The notes below the pieces were generated by a model that saw nothing but the letters and a program-made list of their open reading frames with translations, was not told where the DNA came from and did not search any database. Position numbers and translations under genes: made by a program. Of a stretch of DNA of 64,000 nucleotides, positions 1-7,971 are shown piece after piece. This DNA comes from Granulicella paludicola (lineage in GTDB: Bacteria; Acidobacteriota; Terriglobia; Terriglobales; Acidobacteriaceae), in assembly GCF_025685545.1 (NCBI RefSeq), contig NZ_JAGSYC010000024.1, positions 558,001-622,000 on the forward strand, written 5' to 3'. Within the stretch, counting starts at the first letter, position 1, and every line of letters starts with the position of its first letter.

Positions 1-431
1 TCCTTCGCGCTCTCCATCGGTTCATTGCCAATCTGGGTGAGCCTCGTCTTGCCGTTGCCCAGGTCCTCAAAGAGCGTCACGTCGTACGCGCCCTCGATGG
101 ACTCATGCTCGATGCCCAGGTCCTCCGGCTCAATCTTGTTCCCCTGCGCGTCCGCAAAGTACATCAACGACACGATCTTCTCCAACGGAACGATCTCGAT
201 GTACTCCACCGCGTTCCAGAACTCCTGCCCCTCCGGCGACTTCATGCAGAGCAGCGACTTCCCGCCAACGCGAAAATCCATCTTGCATACCGGAGCCGAA
301 AAGCCAGTCGGCCCCCACCACTGCATCACGTACTTCGGCTCCGTCCACGCCTTCCAAACCAGCTCGCGTGGAGCATCGAACACTCTTGTCACGGTCATCC
401 GTTCCACTTCATTCGCTATCTTTTCCGTCAT
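1..431 (-). CDS. SRPBCC/AHSA1-family protein (C-terminus cut by window edge)
   Basis: Read leftward, the protein opens MTEKIANEVERMTVTRVF and continues with DAPRELVWKAWTEP and QWWGP, the hallmark N-terminus of the AHSA1 (activator of Hsp90 ATPase homologue 1-like) branch of the START/SRPBCC fold. The family forms a helix-grip hydrophobic pocket, usually of unknown ligand. About 143 residues are visible and the C-terminus lies beyond position 1. Its start overlaps the end of the upstream ArsR gene by 23 nt, so the two are probably translationally coupled. ArsR-SRPBCC pairs of this kind are common in soil bacteria; the regulator presumably controls both genes. The ligand cannot be deduced. Confidence 0.85.
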   Translation of the reverse strand, partial: MTEKIANEVERMTVTRVFDAPRELVWKAWTEPKYVMQWWGPTGFSAPVCKMDFRVGGKSLLCMKSPEGQEFWNAVEYIEIVPLEKIVSLMYFADAQGNKIEPEDLGIEHESIEGAYDVTLFEDLGNGKTRLTQIGNEPMESAK

Positions 432-765
432 CACCTGCCTCCTCTTTCTTCATTTGATTTAGAACCACATCCAGCTTGTCGAAATGCTCTTCCCAGAACC
501 GGCGATACCGGGTCGCCCAGTCGCTGACCGTCTTGATCGCCTCCGGCCGAAGCGTACACACGCTCTCCCGCCCACGCTTCGTCTTCACCACAAGGCGCGC
601 CCGCACCAGGTAGGCAATATGTTTTGAAATCATCTGCTGCGACAGCGCAAACGGCTCCGTCAATCCACTTACGGACGCCGGCCCCAGGGAGAGCCGCTCG
701 ATCATCGCCCGCCGTGTCGGATCGGACAGTGCCGAGAAGGTTGTATTCAATCTATCCACAACCAA
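409..765 (-). CDS. ArsR-family transcriptional regulator
   Basis: A 118-residue winged-helix protein of normal ArsR length. The segment LSDPTRRAMIERLS (about residues 13-26) is the canonical first helix pair, and LSQQMISKHIAYLVRARLV (about 41-59) is the recognition helix-turn-helix. No CxC metal-binding motif is visible in the helix region, so it is unlikely to be a metal sensor and fits the subgroup paired with AHSA1 proteins. It lies directly upstream of, and overlaps, the SRPBCC gene, and is probably autoregulatory. Confidence 0.9.
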   Translation of the reverse strand: MVVDRLNTTFSALSDPTRRAMIERLSLGPASVSGLTEPFALSQQMISKHIAYLVRARLVVKTKRGRESVCTLRPEAIKTVSDWATRYRRFWEEHFDKLDVVLNQMKKEEAGDDGKDSE

Positions 766-1195
766 ATGGTAGTGGATTTCCGCCAGAAGTCAACCGCTAA
801 TTGCCAATTCCTGATAATTGTTCGCGGATTCTGTGAACCTGATATCCACGGCGACGAATGCCGGGTCACGTCACTGATCGAACGAAAACAGAGACTTCGT
901 AGTTTCTGAAACGCCGTTTTCGGGAGTGACTGATACTAACGATATGCCGACATATCAGTAGTAACCGTTCTCGATAACCCACATGGTGGCTTCAGACCAT
1001 TTTCTAAGGATGGCGCTCTGGACCAACTCGAGGCTGATTGATTTGAGGTCATCGACCAACGCCTAGAAGCGGTAGTTGTTCGGTCGTAGGTTCGGCTCTT
1101 GGTTGGATGCCCTGCACCGTCGGCTCGCGAGGGGATTAGACCCGACGGTATTTTGTGTCTGGTTGCATTTGTTCCATGTGTTAGCGTCTTGCTGA
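766..1195. other. Intergenic stretch of about 430 bp, no gene recognised
   Basis: Open frames here are short and lack recognisable protein features. The stretch must hold the promoter of the leftward arsR gene (at its left end) and probably that of the rightward gene at 1196. No convincing RNA gene or repeat was seen. Confidence 0.4.
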
Positions 1196-1789
1196 ATGGA
1201 AAATTGGAAGAGAATTGTTTTGAAGGCTGCCGGGTTCGGTGGAGGATTGGCCCTAGTCGGGGCAATCATCCTTGGCGTGTGTGTCTGGTGGTCATCACGA
1301 CCGCCAAAGCCAAAGCCTTGGAATACCGGTGCAATCACTGCTCAGTATGAGGATGTGCGAACTCAAGGGGATAACAATACACTGGCGTTCGACTACACCC
1401 TCGTCAACAACACGGACCATGACTATCACCTGACCGATGCGACCGGGGTTCATATAGCTGCACATCTACGTCGTTCGAATGCTCTGAGCTTCGATGATTC
1501 AGGTCGGCTGAAGACCGATTATCCGATTTACGTTCCGGCGCATAGTCGCGTCCGGTTCCCGATCCTCTTGGAGTATCCAATACCAGTGAAGGACGATTCG
1601 GACGCTCCGGTAGATGTGAGACATGACAACGAAACCAAGCTTGCAAAATACATCGTTGAGAACCTTTCGAACATTGACGGGCTGGTGCTGATGGATGACA
1701 ACGCTCGTTATCAAATTAACTTCCCTGACGGCTGGACGCAACGCGCTAAGGAACCGCTCCGGGTGAAGAGTCCTGATACTTCGAAATGA
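1196..1789 (+). CDS. Hypothetical membrane-anchored protein
   Basis: A 197-residue protein of unknown function. A single N-terminal hydrophobic segment (about residues 11-32, rich in G, A, L, V and I) follows a short positively charged start, which suggests a signal anchor with the rest outside the cytoplasm. The extracytoplasmic part contains FDYTLVNNTDHDY, a beta-sandwich-like phrase, and ends in a polar tail. No catalytic motif is recognised. The start lacks a clear Shine-Dalgarno site. It is followed in the same direction by another membrane protein. Confidence 0.7.
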   Translation: MENWKRIVLKAAGFGGGLALVGAIILGVCVWWSSRPPKPKPWNTGAITAQYEDVRTQGDNNTLAFDYTLVNNTDHDYHLTDATGVHIAAHLRRSNALSFDDSGRLKTDYPIYVPAHSRVRFPILLEYPIPVKDDSDAPVDVRHDNETKLAKYIVENLSNIDGLVLMDDNARYQINFPDGWTQRAKEPLRVKSPDTSK

Positions 1790-1904
1790 TGACCTCAAGG
1801 TTGGGCGCTCGCAGTTTCTCCAAAATCCATGAAAATACTCTCCGCTTTTTCCCCTTGCAGGCGGTCTTCGTTTGGGTTACCCCCAACCGGACTACAATTG
1901 GCGC

Positions 1905-2984
1905 GTGAATCAAAAGTTCGTGAACGAGTGGGTGAAACCGGGGGTTCTCGGCACCATTATCATGCTTGCCGGTATACCCATTACGGCGTGGGCGCTGAAT
2001 CAGCCCATGCGGTCAGTCCTGACGTTCGCTGGCCTTAAGAACCTGTGGTTCGCCCCGGTCAGCGCTTGGACGGTGTTGTTTGCGATTCTGGCTGTCGGGT
2101 TCGTAGCCTTCCTCTATCGAAATGCACTCGCCAGAGCTGAAGAAGAGAAGGCGCATGTTGCACTGCTTCGAGACGATGCAGGAATCTTTCAGGACCAAAT
2201 CAAGCGCATACGACGTGACCATCAGACCGAGCTCGCTGCACTGAAAAGTAAAGAACCTAAACTTCACGGCGTCTGGATTCCGACACAAACTTATTGGGCA
2301 TTGGGTGGGCATGGGAATCAACCCGCAACTCAGGTTGTCGGCTGGATGGACTTGACCAGCTCGAATACCAAAGAGAACATCATCCTGCTCGCTGGATACA
2401 TAAACGGGAGACGCGCGCAAATTTTCAGTAACCTCACCATCAAACCTGGTTTCGTCAATAAGTCCCAAGTGTTCCTGTTTTTCTGGCCGCCTCTTGAGGT
2501 GAAAAATGGTGAACCACTTGAGACGACAATCGTCGTCGAGGACCAGTTCAATCGCAAGTACGAACTCCCTCATCAGGCTTTTCATTCAACTGCTGGACAG
2601 CAACAATTTCCTGTGCCGACTGACGAACCGAAGCTGCATCTCGCTTGGCGTTTCGTCGGCTGGTGCTGGACTGACGTGGATGAAGTCATGATTACGGGTG
2701 ACGGTACACTCGTCCTCGACAACGTCAAAGAGGACATAATGTTCACCGGAGTGAAGGTAGAAGGCGCTGAGGTATCGGATGTTTTCGACGGGTTCACATT
2801 GAAGCCAAGCGAACCGTATTTCACCGGCATCAGCGTGAAGTTCAAGGGAATGAAGCCCAAAGACGACGTGCCGTTGAAAGCAAAACTCACCTTTGTCGAT
2901 TTGCGCGGAAACAAATACCCGGTGGATGAGTACGAGTTCAGGCTGCTCGAGCACCCTGAGAATTTCGGCGGCATACCGTTCTAG
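1905..2984 (+). CDS. Hypothetical protein with two N-terminal membrane segments
   Basis: The reading frame opens at TTG 1872, but GTG at 1905 (giving VNQKFVNEWVKPG) is an equally plausible start and is used here; the protein is 359 residues from it. Two hydrophobic helices (roughly residues 13-30 and 47-68) are followed by a short charged helix rich in E, K and R. A long soluble part then contains two similar beta-rich modules: WMDLTSSNTKENIILLAGYI and the later VDEVMITGDGTLVLDNVKED. The architecture suggests a membrane-anchored sensor or scaffold, but no family is recognised. Confidence 0.65.
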   Translation: MNQKFVNEWVKPGVLGTIIMLAGIPITAWALNQPMRSVLTFAGLKNLWFAPVSAWTVLFAILAVGFVAFLYRNALARAEEEKAHVALLRDDAGIFQDQIKRIRRDHQTELAALKSKEPKLHGVWIPTQTYWALGGHGNQPATQVVGWMDLTSSNTKENIILLAGYINGRRAQIFSNLTIKPGFVNKSQVFLFFWPPLEVKNGEPLETTIVVEDQFNRKYELPHQAFHSTAGQQQFPVPTDEPKLHLAWRFVGWCWTDVDEVMITGDGTLVLDNVKEDIMFTGVKVEGAEVSDVFDGFTLKPSEPYFTGISVKFKGMKPKDDVPLKAKLTFVDLRGNKYPVDEYEFRLLEHPENFGGIPF

Positions 2985-3262
2985 TTGACAGGCTTCTCGG
3001 CCTGCTGTGCTGTGGGTGCTAGGGCACCCCAGTGGCTGCGTAGCAGTCTAAAATTAGGCCGACGGCGAGTTACTTTTTTGCGCCGGAAATGAATAAGAGC
3101 TATAGGTCCTCATAAACGCTCTTCACGTCACCTACGCAAGGACATTCCCTAAAGTCGGGTTTTCGGCAACTTCGCTTGGACATCAGCAAACGCCGTCCTT
3201 GTTGCGATGGCTGTCAGCGTATTCTCTCTTTGCTGCTTGAACTCAATGCGTGGTGATACGAC

Positions 3263-3517
3263 ATGGTCTTCTTAGAAACCTTCTTCGTCTTGATGTCCGT
3301 GGGCGTGGTGCTTGTGGCGATTGGCACCATTCGTCGGAACCGCTGGGGAATCAACTTCAACCCGCCAAGATCTTGCCCGCACTGCGGCGCCCCACTACCG
3401 CTAGTACGAAAACCAGCGTCGTCCACGCAGGCAATGTGGGGTGGATGGACTTGCCAGCAATGTGGAACTGAAATCGACAAATGGGGCACCCCTATTCTGA
3501 TCGGCAAGCTCCCGTGA
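3263..3517 (+). CDS. Small membrane-anchored zinc-ribbon protein
   Basis: An 84-residue protein with one N-terminal hydrophobic helix (about residues 3-21), then a zinc ribbon built from CPHCG and CQQCG, 28 residues apart. The four cysteines form a classic C-x2-C...C-x2-C zinc-binding set. The gap before it (2985-3262) holds only small hairpins. Function is unknown; such proteins often act as small adaptors. Confidence 0.65.
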   Translation: MVFLETFFVLMSVGVVLVAIGTIRRNRWGINFNPPRSCPHCGAPLPLVRKPASSTQAMWGGWTCQQCGTEIDKWGTPILIGKLP

Positions 3518-3635
3518 AGTCGGTGTTATCGGCAACCACGATCAGACTCGAGCGATACTCGCCCTCGCACTGCTTCTCCAAGCGCCAACCGATCCGCCAC
3601 AGGGTTGATAATGGTTCCTGAACGGAGATACAGCC

Positions 3636-4472
3636 TTGCCAGAACTGCCACAAGTCCCCATCACCCTCGAAGGTTCCAGCGTCCTGCACCAGATGTTCCG
3701 CTTCGACTGGACCGCCTGGAACAAGCTTCCTGCCACCGACCGCGCCGCGCTCGCGAACGCTTTCACCGAGATGCTGGCCCGCTGGGAGCGTGGCTCAAGT
3801 GAGGGGCATCCGAACCAGTCCGCGCTCTTTTCGCAGATCGGCCACAAGGGCGATCTCACGCTGATCCACTTCCGCGACTCCATGGAAGACCTGAACCGCG
3901 TCGAACTCGAACTGGCTCAGACCGGCATCTATCCCTACCTGCAACTTGTCCACTCCTACCTCTCGGTCGTCGAGCTGGGACTCTACGAGTCCTCCGAAAA
4001 GCTTTACACCCAGCTCGCCGAGAAGGGTCTCGAACCCGGCACCCCGGAGTGGAACGCAGGGCTCACAGAAGGCACGGCCCGCACCGCCGGTTCGCTGGCC
4101 TCGCGCCTCTACCCGACCATCCCTCCGGCAAAGTACCTCTGCTTCTATCCCATGGACCGCAAGCGCGGAGAGACCGTCAACTGGTACGCCGAAACCATGG
4201 CCGACCGCCGCGCCATGATGCACGAGCACATGCTTATCGGTCGCCGCTACGCCGACTCCGTCCGCCAGATCATCACCGGCTCCATCGGCCTCGATGACTG
4301 GGAATGGGGAGTCGACCTCTTTGCAGATGAGCCGGTTATTTTCAAGAAGCTCATCTACGAGATGCGCTTCGACAAGGTCAGCGCCGTCTACGCCACCTTC
4401 GGACAGTTCTTCCTGTCCGTCCGCGTCCCTGCAGCCAACGCGGCGCAGTGGTTTGAAGGCACGTTAGCGTAG
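3636..4472 (+). CDS. hemQ: Coproheme decarboxylase / chlorite dismutase-family protein
   Basis: A 278-residue protein of the chlorite-dismutase fold, closest to HemQ, which oxidatively decarboxylates coproheme III to heme b in the coproporphyrin-dependent pathway. The diagnostic block YPMDRKRGETVNWY (about residues 171-184) includes the catalytic tyrosine (Y171). MHEHMLIGRRYADSVRQI follows, in which H198 is the likely proximal heme ligand, and then GLDDWEWGVDLFADEP. The start is TTG with GGAG seven nucleotides upstream. No other heme genes are adjacent. The alternative, a true chlorite dismutase, is less likely given the HemQ-type motif. Confidence 0.9.
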   Translation: MPELPQVPITLEGSSVLHQMFRFDWTAWNKLPATDRAALANAFTEMLARWERGSSEGHPNQSALFSQIGHKGDLTLIHFRDSMEDLNRVELELAQTGIYPYLQLVHSYLSVVELGLYESSEKLYTQLAEKGLEPGTPEWNAGLTEGTARTAGSLASRLYPTIPPAKYLCFYPMDRKRGETVNWYAETMADRRAMMHEHMLIGRRYADSVRQIITGSIGLDDWEWGVDLFADEPVIFKKLIYEMRFDKVSAVYATFGQFFLSVRVPAANAAQWFEGTLA

Positions 4473-4492
4473 CGCCCATATACTGGAACCCG

Positions 4493-5125
4493 ATGATCAC
4501 CAAGCTAACCGTCTTCCTCCTCGGCCTATCCACCGGAGCGGCCTACACTGTCACCTTTCTGCTGATGATGCTGCAGTCGGCCTGTATCCCCATCCCATCT
4601 GAGGTCATCATGCCCTTCGCGGGCTACCGCCTCGGCCACTCGCTCACCGACATCGTCATCCTCGCGACCGTCGCCTCGCTCGCCTCGAACCTCGGCTCCA
4701 TCCCTGCCTACTGGCTCGGTTCCGTCGGCGGTCGTCCCATGATCGAACGCTACGGCCGCTACATCCTCCTCAACCGCCACGACCTCGACCTCGCCGACCG
4801 CTTCTTTGCTCGCTTCGGTTCGCTCGCTGTCCTCATCGGCCGCATGCTTCCCATCGTCCGAACCTTCATCGCCTTCCCGGCGGGCATCGCCAAGATGAAC
4901 CAGCTCCGCTTCCATCTCTACACCTTCATCGGCTCCTGGCCCTGGTGCTTCGCTCTCGCTTACGTAGGCATGAAGCTCGGCGCAAAATGGGACTCCGATC
5001 CCCGCTTCAAAGCCATCTTTCACCGCTTCCAGCTTGGGGTTGAGCTCATTATCGTGATCGCCGCCGTCTGGTTTCTCTGGACGCACTGGAAGAACCGCGC
5101 AGGCTCCCCCGAAGAAGTACAGTAA
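4493..5125 (+). CDS. DedA-family membrane protein
   Basis: A 210-residue integral membrane protein with the DedA/SNARE-associated signature: an N-terminal re-entrant region with IPIPSEVIMPFAGY, then FARFGSLAVLIGRMLPIVRTFIAFPAGIAKM, in which the FxRxG...GRxxPxxRTxxxxPAG pattern carries the conserved arginines and proline. DedA proteins are undecaprenyl-phosphate or phospholipid flippases linked to envelope homeostasis and proton-motive force. It lies 20 nt after hemQ on the same strand and is followed by a strong terminator. Confidence 0.9.
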   Translation: MITKLTVFLLGLSTGAAYTVTFLLMMLQSACIPIPSEVIMPFAGYRLGHSLTDIVILATVASLASNLGSIPAYWLGSVGGRPMIERYGRYILLNRHDLDLADRFFARFGSLAVLIGRMLPIVRTFIAFPAGIAKMNQLRFHLYTFIGSWPWCFALAYVGMKLGAKWDSDPRFKAIFHRFQLGVELIIVIAAVWFLWTHWKNRAGSPEEVQ

Positions 5126-5145
5126 CTCCATAACTCACTGCAAAC

Positions 5146-5178
5146 AAAGGCCTCTACCTGCGTCAGGTAGAGGCCTTT
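5146..5178 (+). terminator. Rho-independent terminator after dedA
   Basis: A perfect 15-bp inverted repeat (5146-5160 and 5164-5178) with a 3-nt loop, starting AAAGGCCTC and ending GAGGCCTTT. It sits 20 nt after the dedA stop. The stem itself supplies the A and T runs, so it can act in either direction. Confidence 0.85.
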
Positions 5179-5304
5179 CTGCGAGTATCCCGCTAAGTTA
5201 GCGGTATCTTCAAAACCTGCCATTTCTGCGTACTATTTGCCCTAACGGCGAGCGACCATTTCACCCGCCCCGTGAATCCAGATTCAGAAGGGTACGTCCA
5301 GAAC

Positions 5305-6645
5305 ATGTCCACACCCGACGCCGTGCTGCCCACCGCAGCCGACATCACCCCGCACAAAGGCAAGCTCGGCATCATGATCCCCGGCATGGGAGCCGTCGCC
5401 ACCACCCTCATTGCCGGCGTCGAAGCCGTCCGCCGTGGCTTCGCCCAGCCCATCGGCTCCATGACCCAGATGGGCACCATCCGCCTCGGCAAACGCACCG
5501 ACGACCGCACCCCGCTCATCAAGGACTTCGCCCCGCTCGCCCCCCTCGATGACCTCGTCTTCACCGGTTGGGACATCTTCGGCGGCAATCTTTACGACGC
5601 CGCCAAGACCGCCGCCGTCCTCGACCGCGACCAGCTCGAGTCCATGAAGCCCTTCCTCGAATCCATCGAGCCCATGCCCGCCGCCTTCGAAGAGCGCTAC
5701 GTCAAGCGCCTCAACGCCAAGGATAAGAAGGTCGGCAAGAACAAGTGCGACCTTGCCAACCAGATCCGCAACGACATCGCCGAGTTCAAAACCAAAACAG
5801 ATCGTCAGGTCATGATCTGGTGCGGCTCGACGGAGATCTACCACGAACCCAAAGCCGTCCATCAGACCCTCGAAGCCTTCGAGCGCGGCCTCGTCGAAGA
5901 CGATCCCGACATCGCTCCCTCCATGCTCTACGCTTGGGCCGCCCTCAAAGAAGGCATCCCCTTCGCGAACGGCGCTCCCAATCTCACCGTCGACATCCCC
6001 GCCCTGCAGGAGCTGTCGAAGAAGATGAACGCCCCCATCTGCGGCAAGGACTTCAAGACCGGCCAGACCTTCATCAAGACCGTCCTCGCCCCCGGCTTCA
6101 AGGCCCGCCAGCTCGGCGTCTCCGGCTGGTACTCCACCAACATCCTCGGCAACCGCGACGGCGAAGTCCTCGACGATCCCGACAACTTCAAGACCAAGGA
6201 AGTCTCCAAGCTCGGCGTCCTCGAGCACATCTTCCAGCCCGAAAAGAACAAGGCCCTCTACGGCGACATCTTCCACAAGGTCCGCATCAACTACTACCCC
6301 CCGCGCGGCGATAACAAGGAAGGCTGGGACAACATCGACATCTTCGGCTGGCTCGGCTACCCGATGCAGATCAAGGTCGACTTCCTCTGCCGCGACTCCA
6401 TCCTCGCCGCCCCGCTCGCCCTCGACCTCTGCCTCTTCATGGATCTCGCCGCCCGCACACCCGCTCTCCGCGGCCTCGGCATCCAGGAGTGGCTCAGCTT
6501 CTACTTCAAAGACCCCGATACCGCACCCGGCATCTACCCCGAGCATGACCTCTTCATCCAGTCCATGAAACTAAAAAACACCCTCCGCCACATCATGGGC
6601 GAACCCCTCATCACCCACCTCGGTCTGGACTACTACGGCGAATAG
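5305..6645 (+). CDS. ino1: Inositol-3-phosphate synthase
   Basis: About 446 residues from ATG 5305; an in-frame GTG at 5272 would add 11. The protein converts glucose 6-phosphate to 1D-myo-inositol 3-phosphate using NAD. Visible features are an N-terminal Rossmann region (GKLGIMIPGMGAVATTLIAG), the GSMTQMGTIRLGKR block, FTGWDIFGGN, and the catalytic stretch GKDFKTGQTFIKTVLAPGF with active-site lysines, followed by SGWYSTNILGNRDG and a C-terminal KVDFLCRDSILAAPLALDL. These are hallmarks of the family. It stands alone between two strong terminators, so it is probably monocistronic. The product could feed inositol lipids or compatible solutes; no inositol phosphatase is adjacent. Confidence 0.95.
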   Translation: MSTPDAVLPTAADITPHKGKLGIMIPGMGAVATTLIAGVEAVRRGFAQPIGSMTQMGTIRLGKRTDDRTPLIKDFAPLAPLDDLVFTGWDIFGGNLYDAAKTAAVLDRDQLESMKPFLESIEPMPAAFEERYVKRLNAKDKKVGKNKCDLANQIRNDIAEFKTKTDRQVMIWCGSTEIYHEPKAVHQTLEAFERGLVEDDPDIAPSMLYAWAALKEGIPFANGAPNLTVDIPALQELSKKMNAPICGKDFKTGQTFIKTVLAPGFKARQLGVSGWYSTNILGNRDGEVLDDPDNFKTKEVSKLGVLEHIFQPEKNKALYGDIFHKVRINYYPPRGDNKEGWDNIDIFGWLGYPMQIKVDFLCRDSILAAPLALDLCLFMDLAARTPALRGLGIQEWLSFYFKDPDTAPGIYPEHDLFIQSMKLKNTLRHIMGEPLITHLGLDYYGE

Positions 6646-6683
6646 GCCACTCCAGCGAGCCCCACTTCTCCCGGGGAAAAGGA

Positions 6684-6715
6684 AGGCCCTGCGATCTTTA
6701 CGGATCGCAGGGCCT
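6684..6715 (+). terminator. Rho-independent terminator after ino1
   Basis: A perfect 13-bp stem (6684-6696 pairing with 6703-6715, AGGCCCTGCGATC and its complement) with a 6-nt loop, 39 nt after the ino1 stop. Confidence 0.8.
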
Positions 6716-6720
6716 ACTAT

Positions 6721-6985
6721 TTGTCCTCCCGCAGCGCAGGGGATGATCCTGCATCTCCTTTTGTCATTCCGCAATACAGGGCGCAACCTACATCTTTTTT
6801 GTCATTCCGCAGCGGAGCGGAGGAATCTGCATCTCGGCCCTGCCCCACCTGTCATCTCGACCGGAGTCGAGAGACCCCTGTATTTGCCTCTGTCTTTCTT
6901 CTTGCCGTTGCCTCTGGAGAGATCCGGGCTTTAGCCCGGACACTACGACACAACCCCCAGAAAACCGGGGCTTCAGCCCCCTGCC
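6721..6985. repeat. Cluster of dispersed acidobacterial-type repeats
   Basis: A gene-free stretch composed of repeat pieces. Two degenerate copies of a TTTTGTCATTCCGCAGCG-type unit precede a full copy at 6799-6835. A separate GTCATCTCGACCGGAGTCGA element lies at about 6850-6870, and two GC hairpins of the type CCGGGCTTTAGCCCGG lie at about 6915-6985. The 6799-6835 copy recurs, inverted, inside lon at 37715-37749. Such repeats are scattered through acidobacterial genomes; they show no coding potential of their own here. Confidence 0.75.
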
Positions 6986-7231
6986 CTAACTCGCCGAAGC
7001 CTTATTGAAATCCGGCAGCGCAGGCGAGCATGAGGCCTCCAGCCAGCGGCTCACATACACCCCCGCATGGGCCTCACCGCAGTAATGCCGAGCCCCCTTC
7101 GCATTCGCCGCCTCGTCATCCCACTTCTTCACTTTCAGCTCATCCGAGTTGCACTCGATCAGAAACCAGTGAATCGGGTTGGAACTCTCCGTGCCGCAAA
7201 TCTCGCATCGATATAGGGTCACTGCTGACAT
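6986..7231 (-). CDS. Small hypothetical zinc-finger-like protein
   Basis: An 81-residue protein. CEICGTE near the N-terminus and HYCGEAHAGVYVSRWLE near the C-terminus supply C-x2-C and C-x3-H pairs that could bind a metal. The central region is polar (KKWDDEAANAKG). Function is unknown. It stands alone, facing a repeat-rich spacer. Confidence 0.6.
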   Translation of the reverse strand: MSAVTLYRCEICGTESSNPIHWFLIECNSDELKVKKWDDEAANAKGARHYCGEAHAGVYVSRWLEASCSPALPDFNKASAS

Positions 7232-7429
7232 TCACTCTCTCCTTGGCCCATAGTCGCAACCCGTTAAGCATAACTGAATCGCAGGATCGCTCTGGAGACT
7301 CCCGCTCAGATTGCAAAGAAAGTCTCGTTATGTGATGGCCGTCACATACAACATACGCCTCGGGTCTTTACCTTCCTCGCAGAACCGGGCCCGAAGACAA
7401 ATGCGGAGCCCGCCAGTACGGGAGGATCC

Positions 7430-7618
7430 ATGTCTGCATCTTCTGAATCAATCAACTCTGTCTGCCATATGGCGTTGATCGCCGAACTGCTCAACCGTTC
7501 GTCCGAACGCCTTCAATCCTTGCGGGACCCGCAAGCCGCCGAATACAGCAGAACCCTTGCTGAAGTGGAAGCTATCGTGGCGCGACTCAAAGATCTCGTC
7601 AGTTGCCTGCTCGATTGA
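7430..7618 (+). CDS. Small hypothetical protein
   Basis: A 62-residue, probably all-helical protein. The start is supported by GGGAGGA ending 3-4 nt before the ATG. Its heptad-like run LIAELLNRSSERLQSLRD suggests a small coiled coil. No family is recognised. Confidence 0.45.
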   Translation: MSASSESINSVCHMALIAELLNRSSERLQSLRDPQAAEYSRTLAEVEAIVARLKDLVSCLLD

Positions 7619-7742
7619 GAGCGCTCTGTTTGATGACCCTTTCGTCATTCGCGCCACGAAACAGATTTGTCGCCTCATTCGTCAACTTCAGTGCGAATCT
7701 CAATCATCTTGACCCCCAGTCAAGCGGCGAGTGCCTATAGCG

Positions 7743-7964
7743 ATGCAAATATATGTGTCGATAAGTCGCAAGCGGTCGCCAGACCAGGCGGAAACATTCG
7801 TGTGGCCCAGCGAAGTTCCCCTCGTCGTCCCTCGCGAGGGGGAACTCGCTGTCTTTTCAGGTCAGGAGCCACGCCTCGTCCGGCGCGTCACCTACATCTA
7901 CGAAGGCAAACCCCAACTCAATCCTGAACAAGTAAAGCTGACCGTCCATATCCAGACCGCATAG
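7743..7964 (+). CDS. Small hypothetical protein
   Basis: A 73-residue protein from ATG 7743; an in-frame GTG at 7731 is an alternative. It looks beta-rich (ETFVWPSEVPLVVPREGE, then RRVTYIYEGKPQLNPEQVKL). It ends 8 nt before the stop of the opposing DUF418 gene. No function is recognised; codon structure is the main support. Confidence 0.45.
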   Translation: MQIYVSISRKRSPDQAETFVWPSEVPLVVPREGELAVFSGQEPRLVRRVTYIYEGKPQLNPEQVKLTVHIQTA

Positions 7965-7971
7965 TCTCGTG

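Noticed and set aside
5284-6546. A 420-residue leftward open frame rich in Glu, Asp, Gly and Val
   Set aside because: It is the antisense shadow of ino1; the high third-position GC keeps it open and there is no family similarity.
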